A stretch of 6,371 nt of DNA. Origin: Candidatus Omnitrophota bacterium. Lineage in GTDB: Bacteria; Omnitrophota; Gorgyraeia; Zapsychrales; Zapsychraceae. The notes beneath the pieces are model-generated. The model ran no database searches and was not told the DNA's origin. It worked only from the letters and a program-made list of their open reading frames with translations. The stretch lies in contig JAGYNW010000118.1 of the NCBI GenBank assembly GCA_018399915.1, positions 1-6,371 of the forward strand, written 5' to 3'. Positions 1 to 5,859 of the stretch are shown piece after piece. Positions within the stretch are counted from its first letter, which is position 1. The number at the start of each line of letters is the position of its first letter. The translations under genes were made by a program, and so were the position numbers.

Positions 1-36
1 GATACAATTTACGCAAAAATTTTTACAGGAGATCCG

Positions 37-978
37 GTGGCAAAAGTAATAATTGAGATACAAGCAGAGAATAGCGTTTATAAGACACATCGGTCATTTG
101 ATCAGTTGCCGATCCGTATTGGAAGAGGGTATGCCAATGATCTTATTTTGAATGATCCTTTTTTGTCGGAAAATCATCTTATAATCCGGGAAGATGAGGA
201 AGGATGGATCATTGAGGACCTTGAGAGTCAAAACGGCACCTATTTGGTCAAGGAATCCCGCGTGACCAAGCAAAACCGTATCATTTCTGGAGATGAATTC
301 ATAGCAGGCAAGACAAAAATGCGGATATTGGATTCTCAACATCCGGTTCCACCACCTAAAATCCTTGTTTTTCGCAGTCCTTTTATCAAAAAGATAAGCC
401 AGCCGATCAATGCGATCAGTATTACGATTGTCTTGCTCATTATCTATATTCTGGAAGAATATTTAAAATCTGCTAAGAATTTTCCTCCGGTAAAACTGAT
501 TTCTGAATCTGTGGGTGTCTTGGTATTCGTAGCGCTCTGGGCTGGTTTTTGGGCCTTTGTCGGGCGCTTGATCAAAAAAAATGCTCAATTCACAGCTCAA
601 TGGTCAATCAGTGCTATTTTTTTCATTCTTTTGATACCGGGCTATTATTTAATTGAACTTATGGGTTATCGATTTGCAGATTTATTTAAAATAGGATTAT
701 TATCGTCCTGCACCTATGGTCTGCTTTTTATGCTGCTCTTAACAAAGAATTTACAGATCGCAACGAATATTTCTTTAATTAAAAGATCCATTGCCTCTTT
801 TTTGATCACATCCTTAATCCTTTTGCTGGGGGTCTTATCTTACTATGCTGACAAAACCGAATTTTATCCTTTCCCCAAATACAGTTCCACTTTAAAACCA
901 CCAGCCATCAAATGGTTTTCCGGTATACCAGTAGATGAATTTTTAAAAGAAAGTCAAACTATATTCCAAGAGGATTAA
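37..978 (+). CDS. FHA-domain protein with five predicted membrane spans
   Basis: The first ~100 residues are a forkhead-associated (FHA) domain, a family that binds phosphothreonine peptides. The signature is visible: G29-R30, N34-D35, S44-x2-H47 and N66-G67-T68, so the usual ligand-contacting Arg, Ser and Asn are all present. A Pro-rich linker (103-107) leads to five hydrophobic spans at about 126-143, 158-179, 189-208, 216-236 and 251-271, then a polar tail of ~40 residues. The FHA domain is probably cytoplasmic, tethered to the inner membrane, reading Ser/Thr-kinase signalling; this is inference. The GTG start at 37 has a good AGGAG (27-31) five bases upstream. However, the frame stays open to the left edge, so a longer protein cannot be excluded. 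The SUI1-type gene follows after 5 nt. The membrane half is not assigned to a family; a distant Yip1-like fold is possible. Confidence 0.85.
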   Translation: MAKVIIEIQAENSVYKTHRSFDQLPIRIGRGYANDLILNDPFLSENHLIIREDEEGWIIEDLESQNGTYLVKESRVTKQNRIISGDEFIAGKTKMRILDSQHPVPPPKILVFRSPFIKKISQPINAISITIVLLIIYILEEYLKSAKNFPPVKLISESVGVLVFVALWAGFWAFVGRLIKKNAQFTAQWSISAIFFILLIPGYYLIELMGYRFADLFKIGLLSSCTYGLLFMLLLTKNLQIATNISLIKRSIASFLITSLILLLGVLSYYADKTEFYPFPKYSSTLKPPAIKWFSGIPVDEFLKESQTIFQED

Positions 979-983
979 AGCCT

Positions 984-1346
984 GTGATTGAGATTCCCGA
1001 TAATATTTTTGCCAAAGACAAACATGGACGATCTTTATGTCCTCGATGCAAACAAATCATTGCTGAATGCGATTGTCCGGGTTTGGAAGACAGTCGTAAT
1101 GGGGAGATCCTCGCGGCCATAAGAATTCAGAAATGTCAAAAAGGGAAACTTATAACCGAGGTCACAAACATGCCGCCTGATGCCGCTTTTTTAAAAAATC
1201 TCACTAAAGAACTGAAACACAAATTGGGAACAGGGGGGAAGTATGAGATTATCGCGGATAAAGGGGTGATCATTTTGCAGGGAGACAGATCCCGACAGGT
1301 TTCTGACTGTTTAACGAAAAAAAACATCCAGGTCACTTTTCGATGA
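984..1346 (+). CDS. SUI1/eIF1-family translation initiation factor (YciH-like) with N-terminal cysteine knuckle
   Basis: This 120-residue protein belongs to the SUI1 family (eukaryotic eIF1, archaeal aIF1, bacterial YciH), which acts at the ribosomal P site on start-codon or initiator-tRNA fidelity. The family core is clear: LTKELKHKLGTGG at 73-85 and GVIILQGD at 94-101, followed by the expected C-terminal helix and strand. Residues 19-31 have C-x2-C-x6-C-x-C (C19, C22, C29, C31), the spacing I recall from archaeal aIF1; E. coli YciH lacks this knuckle. The segment between GTGG and GVI is about three residues longer than usual. Start is GTG with AGAGGA (969-974) nine bases upstream, inside the end of the FHA gene. 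The stop overlaps the next start as ATGA. The family call is firm; the cellular role in bacteria is poorly defined. Confidence 0.88.
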   Translation: MIEIPDNIFAKDKHGRSLCPRCKQIIAECDCPGLEDSRNGEILAAIRIQKCQKGKLITEVTNMPPDAAFLKNLTKELKHKLGTGGKYEIIADKGVIILQGDRSRQVSDCLTKKNIQVTFR

Positions 1347-1990
1347 TATTATTAGACCGCTTATTTCTCATTACCGCCTGTATAAGTATTTTTCTGGCTA
1401 CAGCTATGACCTTTGGGGATGGGGTACATGATTTTAAGATGGCCGGGCTTTGCCTCGTCTTTATGCTTTTAGCTCAAATTTTAATTAATGCCTATCTCAA
1501 AACCCAAAATATCCGTTGCCTTTCATGTTCGTTGATTGCCGATCTTTTGATCTTTTTTTTCTATGGTACGATACCCTTAGCAGTCTGTTACTACCTGCAA
1601 TCCCGAGAAATGAACCTGGCGGTGATCATTGCCGGGATGATCTGTGGTACTTTCGCCTTAATGGCCTATATCACAAGGGATTATATGCTTTCAGCTGATC
1701 TCTCTGACCAACCGGTTCAAGAAAGGAAAGTTAGGCCCACGCAGAACTTAAAGGTCCAATATCTCTATCTATACAGCCTTTTACTCTCCTGTCTGATCCC
1801 TGTTTTGCTTTATCTCATTATGGAAGATCATCTCTTGATATTGCTATGCAGTTTCATTCTCTTTTTTTATGGACCGGTGATCAAAATTATCTTTTCTTCT
1901 GATCAGGTTAATTCCCAAAGGATGATCACTTTCCATATCTTTGGATTTGGACTTTACAGTTTTATTTTTGCAATCGGATGGATTTTTTAA
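1343..1990 (+). CDS. Short integral membrane protein resembling MenA/UbiA prenyltransferase but lacking the first Asp-rich motif
   Basis: This 215-residue, very hydrophobic protein has about six to seven membrane segments. Its pattern matches MenA-type UbiA prenyltransferases from memory: D67-LLIFFFYG-T-x-PLAV-x-YYLQ (67-86) corresponds to the MenA DLFVFxFFGPxAVxGTYYLQ block, R112-D113 to the NNxRDxxxD motif, and 138-158 plus the C-terminal hydrophobic end to later MenA helices. Enzymes of this family are ~290-310 residues and bind Mg-diphosphate through two Asp motifs. Here the first (NDxxD, expected after residue 49) is replaced by NAYLKT, only ~14 residues separate it from the second block instead of ~60, and the second motif keeps only D113 at its expected place. 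A non-catalytic relative or a different membrane function is therefore likely. Start ATG overlaps the SUI1 stop (ATGA), implying translational coupling. Membrane location is firm; the MenA link is moderate. Confidence 0.75.
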   Translation: MILLDRLFLITACISIFLATAMTFGDGVHDFKMAGLCLVFMLLAQILINAYLKTQNIRCLSCSLIADLLIFFFYGTIPLAVCYYLQSREMNLAVIIAGMICGTFALMAYITRDYMLSADLSDQPVQERKVRPTQNLKVQYLYLYSLLLSCLIPVLLYLIMEDHLLILLCSFILFFYGPVIKIIFSSDQVNSQRMITFHIFGFGLYSFIFAIGWIF

Positions 1991-2003
1991 AAAGAGAGGA
2001 CCT

Positions 2004-2381
2004 ATGGTCTGTCCTAAGATACCTACAAAAATTCAAATAACATTAGATCCGAAGAATCAGCTATTATCATTTTGCCTGCAACGTTCACAACAGCACTCTG
2101 ACCATGCCCTTCAGGATTATTTTAAGAATAAAAACATTGCTGAGATCATTCATTCGGATTACCGATCCCTGGCAAGGGCGCTGAATGTTACAGGGGAAGA
2201 AGAACAATTTTTTTTGTATATGGAATGGGATGCGCTCCGCTGTGCCCTGGCCAAATATATTGGGATGGAAGATCCCTCCATTGATTCTGATCGGTGTTTT
2301 ATCGAAGAAGTTCTGCATGCAGACACGGGAAGTAAAATCTCCCTGATTATTTTGCCGCCACAGAGTTTACCACAGTTATAA
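2004..2381 (+). CDS. Hypothetical protein, 125 residues, soluble
   Basis: I do not recognise this family. The protein has no signal peptide or membrane segment, is mixed in charge, and has four scattered cysteines (C3, and three in the middle and C-terminal part) without a metal-binding spacing. The N-terminal part looks like beta strand (TKIQITLDPKN), the middle is helical, and the end is hydrophobic strand-like (KISLIIL). Start ATG 2004 lies 13 nt after the previous stop with GAGAGGA (1994-2000) just upstream, though only three bases separate the two. The same frame runs back to a TTG at 1941 inside the preceding gene, but that would need a 50-nt overlap and lacks a clear ribosome site. Position and strand suggest it is the last member of the four-gene run; function is unknown. 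Confidence 0.65.
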   Translation: MVCPKIPTKIQITLDPKNQLLSFCLQRSQQHSDHALQDYFKNKNIAEIIHSDYRSLARALNVTGEEEQFFLYMEWDALRCALAKYIGMEDPSIDSDRCFIEEVLHADTGSKISLIILPPQSLPQL

Positions 2382-2392
2382 GGCTAAGATCG

Positions 2393-2438
2393 GAAACTTA
2401 ACAAATCCAAAGGTATTAAGTTTCTTCCCGGCCTTTGG
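2393..2438. repeat. Two interleaved inverted repeats between convergent genes (possible pseudoknot or weak bidirectional terminator)
   Basis: A perfect 9-bp inverted repeat, GAAACTTAA (2393-2401) with TTAAGTTTC (2416-2424), brackets a 14-nt loop. The loop contains CCAAAGG (2407-2413), which is complementary to CCTTTGG (2432-2438). The two stems interleave in the order of an H-type pseudoknot, or act as alternatives. The site spans the 34-nt gap between the unrecognised + strand gene and ilvN and includes the ilvN stop. Neither strand shows a strong T-run after the repeats, so classical termination is doubtful. What is seen is the complementarity; any function is inference. Confidence 0.4.
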
Positions 2439-2934
2439 TCATAACCAATTTGCCGGAACGCACCATTTCAATAACCCCATATTTTTTGATATTTTTTTCC
2501 AATTCATCCAGGTCTTTAGTGGTGCCGGATTGTTCAATAATCAAGATCTTATCATCTTCATTAACGACCGTAGCTTTATATCTTTTCAACAACTGTGTAA
2601 TGAAACGTCGGTTGGCTGGAATATTTTTGATTTTGACAAGGGCCAATTCTCTATGGATAGCGTCGTCTTCATTATGTTCGCCGGAATGAAGGACATCCAC
2701 CAATTTAGCGGTTTGTTTAATGATCTGATCTAAAGTACTGCCATCGCCTTGCGCCGTTATGGTCATGCGGGAAAACCTTGGGTCAAAAGTCGGAGAAACG
2801 ACCAAAGCGTCTATGTTATAACCTCTGCGCGCAAAAACCAGGGCGATTCTTACCAAAACCCCAGGTTTGTTAGCAACCAGTAAACTTACGGTATGAATGT
2901 TTTTTTTAATTTTTTGCTCAGTGTTTGCGTTCAT
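2416..2934 (-). CDS. ilvN: Acetolactate synthase (AHAS) small regulatory subunit
   Basis: This is the regulatory subunit that activates the catalytic subunit and confers valine feedback inhibition (also called IlvH). The 172-residue length is normal. Residues ~14-85 form the N-terminal ACT domain: HTVSLLVANKPGVL, then RRGYNIDAL and DPRFSRMTI. N22, G25 and N40 line up by eye with E. coli IlvH positions tied to valine binding (N11, G14, N29), so feedback control is probably intact. The C-terminal half (LALVKI at 97-102, then VVNEDDKI and MVRSGKL) matches the second ACT-like AHAS domain. The ATG has GGGAG (complement of 2942-2946) seven bases upstream. It lies 38 nt after ilvB in the same direction. 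ilvC, a common next gene, does not follow in this window; transcription instead meets a convergent gene. Confidence 0.96.
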   Translation of the reverse strand: MNANTEQKIKKNIHTVSLLVANKPGVLVRIALVFARRGYNIDALVVSPTFDPRFSRMTITAQGDGSTLDQIIKQTAKLVDVLHSGEHNEDDAIHRELALVKIKNIPANRRFITQLLKRYKATVVNEDDKILIIEQSGTTKDLDELEKNIKKYGVIEMVRSGKLVMTKGREET

Positions 2935-2972
2935 ATTCTTACTCCCATTCGTTAAATCTTGATTTATTTCCC

Positions 2973-4712
2973 TTAAGCCTGAGAGCGTGGCGCTTCCAGA
3001 AACATATGATGCACAGATTTACCTGCGGGGACCATTGGAAAAACATTTTCTTCTTTAATGGTCTCGGCATGTATCAAAACCGGCCCTTTATGTTCCAGGG
3101 CTTTCTTGAGCTTTTTGCTGGCATCTTTGATGGAATTAATCTGGATCCCTTTAATACCATAAGCCTCCGCCACTTTGACAAAATCCGGGTTTCCTTTAAG
3201 GTCAACGCCTGAATAACGTTTATCAAAGAAAAGGTCCTGCCATTGACGTACCATGCCTAAATAATTATTATCCAATAGTAATATTTTTACAGGTATTTTA
3301 TTGATGCTTACGGTTGCTAATTCCGACATAGTCATCTGAAAACCGCCGTCCCCAACAATCGCGACGACTAAATTTCGTTTTTTTCCGAACTGGGCACCGA
3401 TCGCGGCAGGAAATCCATAACCCATAGTACCTAATCCGCCAGAAGAAAGCCAGTGATCTGGATAGTCGCATTTATAGAACTGTGCTGACCACATCTGATG
3501 TTGTCCAACATCCGTAGCAATGATGGCCTTCCCCTTAGTGATCTTATAAAGTTCATCAATCAAAAATTGAGGGGTTAGTCCTTTTTCTAATGAATAGGAA
3601 AGGGGATACTCCTTTTTATAAAAATTGACTTCCTTAAGCCAATTTTCAGTATCCAGCTTAGGGACATATTTAATAAGTTCGGCAACTACTGCCTTAGCAT
3701 CACCGACAAGACTGGCATCAGGTTTAACGATCTTTCCGATCTCAGCCGGGTCAATATCAATATGAAGTTTTTTTGCGCCGATACAAAATTCCTCATTATT
3801 CCCGTTGATCCGGTCATCCCAACGGCTGCCGATAGAACATATCAGGTCACAATTGATTAAAGCTTTATTGGCATACGCTGTCCCATGCATCCCCAACATT
3901 GCCAGGGAAAGGGGGTGGGTTTCAGGAAAACCGCCTTTGCCTAGCAAAGTATTGACAACAGGTGCGTTCAATTTTTCTGCAAGGGCTTTAATCTCTTTCT
4001 GGGCTTTAGAAATAACAACCCCGTGACCGACCAACAGTAATGGTTTTTGAGAACCTTTAAAGTGCCGCGCAAATTCTTTAATCTGGGATTTATTAACCTT
4101 ATCCGAGACAGTATAACCAGGCAAATCCACATCCGGGTCCAAAGGTGCTTCACAAACCCCTGCAGTTGTATTAACCGGAAGGTCGATTAAAACTGGACCT
4201 GGACGGCCTGTGCTGCTGACATGAAAAGCTTCTTTAATAATGCGGGGGATATCTTCAGACCTTTTGACTAAATAATTATGTTTTACGATTGGCATTGTGA
4301 TACCGAAAATATCCGCCTCCTGGAACGCGTCTTTGCCTAAGACACTTGTGTTTGCCTGTCCCGTAAGAACAATAACAGGAACCGAGTCCATATACGCGGT
4401 GGTTATTCCTGTAACGGTATTTGCGGCCCCGGGACCACTGGTAACCAAAACAACACCTGGTTTACCTGTAGCGCGGGCGTAACCGTCCGCCATATGGGTT
4501 GCTCCTTGTTCATGCCTTGACATGATCAATTTTATCTTCGATTCCAGAAGCGCATCGAATATAGGGATGGCTACACCACCGATATATCCAAAAATATATT
4601 CCACGCCTTGTTTCTCGAGGCATTTGACAACGGCCTGACCACCTTTCAAGGGTTGTTTTTTGGTTAAGACTTTGGATCGTTGTTTTTGTTTTGCGTTCAT
4701 GATGACACCCAT
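2973..4712 (-). CDS. ilvB: Acetolactate synthase (AHAS) large catalytic subunit
   Basis: This ThDP-, Mg- and FAD-dependent enzyme condenses two pyruvates to acetolactate, or pyruvate with 2-oxobutyrate, opening the valine/leucine/isoleucine pathway. It is full length at 579 residues. The order is: N-terminal pyrimidine-binding domain with catalytic E68 in RHEQGA, the central FAD-associated domain, and the C-terminal pyrophosphate domain with G454-D455-G456 and N482-N483, the Mg/ThDP motif. LGMVRQWQ at 485-492 is the AHAS signature carrying the Trp of the herbicide site, separating it from pyruvate oxidase and other relatives. The usual GYPGG reads GYIGG at 42-46. The start is uncertain: ATG 4712 has no ribosome site, while ATG 4700 (protein from MNAK) has a weak GGG seven bases upstream and overlaps a leader-like frame as ATGA. 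The first ~20 residues are non-conserved, so neither choice affects the enzyme. Confidence 0.96.
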   Translation of the reverse strand: MGVIMNAKQKQRSKVLTKKQPLKGGQAVVKCLEKQGVEYIFGYIGGVAIPIFDALLESKIKLIMSRHEQGATHMADGYARATGKPGVVLVTSGPGAANTVTGITTAYMDSVPVIVLTGQANTSVLGKDAFQEADIFGITMPIVKHNYLVKRSEDIPRIIKEAFHVSSTGRPGPVLIDLPVNTTAGVCEAPLDPDVDLPGYTVSDKVNKSQIKEFARHFKGSQKPLLLVGHGVVISKAQKEIKALAEKLNAPVVNTLLGKGGFPETHPLSLAMLGMHGTAYANKALINCDLICSIGSRWDDRINGNNEEFCIGAKKLHIDIDPAEIGKIVKPDASLVGDAKAVVAELIKYVPKLDTENWLKEVNFYKKEYPLSYSLEKGLTPQFLIDELYKITKGKAIIATDVGQHQMWSAQFYKCDYPDHWLSSGGLGTMGYGFPAAIGAQFGKKRNLVVAIVGDGGFQMTMSELATVSINKIPVKILLLDNNYLGMVRQWQDLFFDKRYSGVDLKGNPDFVKVAEAYGIKGIQINSIKDASKKLKKALEHKGPVLIHAETIKEENVFPMVPAGKSVHHMFLEAPRSQA

Positions 4713-4762
4713 CTATTAGATATTTTTATTGTTAAAGTTAATTTGAGTTTGTATAATATCAT
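4697..4762 (-). CDS. Candidate 21-residue Leu/Ile-rich leader peptide upstream of ilvB
   Basis: An ATG at 4762 opens a 21-codon frame reading MILYKLKLTLTIKISNRWVS then S and TGA. Eight of 21 residues are Leu, Ile or Val (four Leu, three Ile all as ATA, one Val). The TGA overlaps the downstream ilvB ATG (4700) as ATGA. Branched-chain-rich leader peptides controlling ilv operons are well known in enterobacteria. Against it: base composition alone favours Leu, Ile and Lys, the GGAAG upstream sits too close to the ATG, and no attenuator hairpin is evident. It would be transcribed only from the more distant ilvB promoter candidate. Confidence 0.25.
   Translation of the reverse strand: MILYKLKLTLTIKISNRWVSS
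4729..4757 (+). promoter_or_regulatory. Sigma-70-like promoter for the ThiI-like gene
   Basis: TTGTTA (4729-4734) and a perfect TATAAT (4752-4757) are separated by 17 bp, the ideal spacing. Transcription would start near 4764, leaving a ~70-nt leader. The -10 box lies in GTATAATATCATAC (4751-4764), a 14-bp palindrome with one mismatched pair, which could be an operator. This is sequence evidence only. Confidence 0.5.
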
Positions 4763-4782
4763 ACTTCCAATTAATCTTGCAA
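4753..4782 (-). promoter_or_regulatory. Sigma-70-like promoter for ilvBN, proximal candidate
   Basis: On the minus strand, TTGCAA (4777-4782) and TATTAT (complement of 4753-4758) are 18 bp apart, matching consensus at 4/6 and 5/6. Its -10 lies over the -10 of the + strand promoter, so simultaneous use would conflict. Start near 4746 would exclude the ATG of the leader-like frame. It is a weaker match than the distal candidate. Confidence 0.3.
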
Positions 4783-4812
4783 GTGTTATGCGATCTATCC
4801 AGACAGAATTCG

Positions 4813-4840
4813 ATTATATAACATTTTATTTTTATGTCTA
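4813..4840 (-). promoter_or_regulatory. Sigma-70-like promoter for ilvBN, distal candidate
   Basis: On the minus strand, TAGACA (complement of 4835-4840) and TATAAT (complement of 4813-4818) are 16 bp apart, matching consensus at 5/6 and 6/6. Transcription would begin near 4806 and include the leader-like frame. The -35 box overlaps the first codons of the divergent ThiI-like gene, so the two transcripts could interfere. Confidence 0.4.
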
Positions 4841-5859
4841 AACAAAACTCAACAAATCATACTCCAATAAAAGCGGTGGCGTTACTTTCCGGCGGATTAG
4901 ATAGTGTTTTGGCGGCCAAGCTTATCTCAGAGCTTGGGATCCAGGTCTATGGAATCACTTTTATCCTACCCTGGAAGTGCTATGACAAGCCCAAAGCTTT
5001 CGATAACGCGCATAAAATCGGAATTCCCATTATTGGACGACAATTAAAAGAAGATTTCCTTCAAATCATCAAGAATCCAAACCATGGTTATGGTACCGCG
5101 ATCAATCCCTGCGTTGACTGTAAAATTTTTATGCTTAAAAAAGCGGAGGCTTATCGTAAACAGATCAATGCGCATTTTCTTTTTACAGGGGAAGTTCTGG
5201 GCCAGAGGCCCTTGTCGCAAACTTCAGCACGTTTACAATTAATTGAACGCAGGACCGGTTTAATCAATAAGATCGTGAGGCCGTTAAGTGCGCAAATTTT
5301 AGAACCTACAGAAGCGGAGCAAAACGGATGGGTTGATCGTGAAAAGCTTTTGGATATCTCAGGCCGTTCCCGAAAAAAACAGATCGCGTTGGCGCAACAC
5401 TACCAATTAACAGGTTATAGCCAACCGGCCGGTGGGTGTCATCTGACAGAAAGATCTTTTGCCAAAAGGATTATAGACTTTTTTGATCACGGCAACTTCG
5501 ATTATCGGCAAACCGAACCATTAATGTACGCCAGGCATTACCGTATCGACAAAGATTATAAAGTCATGCTGGGAAGGGATGAAGATGAAAACAATCGGCT
5601 TGTCCGGGCTGCCGATAATGATGATCTTTTATTAACGGTCGCGGAAAAGGATAAAGTCGGTCCTTTATGCCTTTTAAAAGGACCGACACCTCCCACTGAT
5701 ATCCTTTTGATTTGCGGAGGTCTAATCAAACACTATTCAAAATACAAACAAGACCCTACCTTGAAAATTCAATCCTGGCAAAAGTCGAATCCATTAGAAC
5801 CTCATTGTTTCCTTGCCTATAATATTCCACAAACAGTGATAGACCAAATTAAGATTTAA
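4834..5859 (+). CDS. ThiI/MnmA-like PP-loop ATPase with C-terminal NFACT-R_2-like domain (putative tRNA sulfurtransferase)
   Basis: The N-terminal domain is an ATP-pyrophosphatase fold with the PP-loop SGGLDS at 19-24, as in tRNA-thiolating enzymes that adenylate a uridine before sulfur insertion. Three further cysteines stand in conserved-looking contexts: C93 and C96 in NPCVDCK, and C202 in PAGGC after GRSRKKQ (177-183). The C-terminal region (~230-320: LGRDEDEN, NDDLLL, VGPLCLLKGP, HYSKY) resembles the RNA-binding domain of NFACT proteins (NFACT-R_2), a pairing I recall in proteins annotated as ThiI-like. It lacks the THUMP and rhodanese domains of classical ThiI, so substrate and modified position are unknown. 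ATG 4834 follows an in-frame stop at 4819-4821 and is the first possible ATG, yet no Shine-Dalgarno sequence precedes it (only AT-rich bases). It is divergent from ilvB and ends overlapping the glutaredoxin gene by 4 nt. Confidence 0.82.
   Translation: MSKQNSTNHTPIKAVALLSGGLDSVLAAKLISELGIQVYGITFILPWKCYDKPKAFDNAHKIGIPIIGRQLKEDFLQIIKNPNHGYGTAINPCVDCKIFMLKKAEAYRKQINAHFLFTGEVLGQRPLSQTSARLQLIERRTGLINKIVRPLSAQILEPTEAEQNGWVDREKLLDISGRSRKKQIALAQHYQLTGYSQPAGGCHLTERSFAKRIIDFFDHGNFDYRQTEPLMYARHYRIDKDYKVMLGRDEDENNRLVRAADNDDLLLTVAEKDKVGPLCLLKGPTPPTDILLICGGLIKHYSKYKQDPTLKIQSWQKSNPLEPHCFLAYNIPQTVIDQIKI
5656..5687 (-). terminator. Intrinsic-terminator-like hairpin for the gshB-glutaredoxin operon, inside the ThiI-like gene
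   Basis: A perfect 11-bp inverted repeat, GTCGGTCCTTT (5656-5666) with AAAGGACCGAC (5677-5687), has a 10-nt loop. Read on the minus strand, the stem is followed by TTTATCCTTTTCC, a T-rich tract; on the plus strand no T-run follows. This asymmetry fits termination of minus-strand transcription ~170 nt after the glutaredoxin stop. The repeat encodes VGPLCLLKGP, part of a conserved protein segment, so coincidence remains possible. Confidence 0.45.

Noticed and set aside
1..49. Possible 3' end of a preceding gene: a frame open from the left edge ends at a TAA at 47-49, overlapping the FHA start by 13 nt.
   Set aside because: All three forward frames are open at the edge and only ~15 codons are visible, so none can be chosen; the FHA frame itself also extends to the edge.
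1941..2003. Longer version of the unrecognised gene starting at TTG 1941.
   Set aside because: It would overlap the membrane protein gene by 50 nt with no clear ribosome site, whereas ATG 2004 follows GAGAGGA.
2435..3212. Plus-strand open frames across ilvN and the end of ilvB (2435-2689, 2530-2733, 2925-3212).
   Set aside because: They lie antisense to strongly conserved genes, lack ribosome sites and have no recognisable protein features.
3805..4482. Open frames overlapping the middle of ilvB in other frames (3805-4026, 3968-4153, 4297-4482).
   Set aside because: They are shadows of the ilvB coding sequence, with no ribosome site or motif.
4776..4783. Perfect palindrome CTTGCAAG as an operator.
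   Set aside because: Eight bases is too short to stand out from chance, and it is partly explained by the candidate -35 box.
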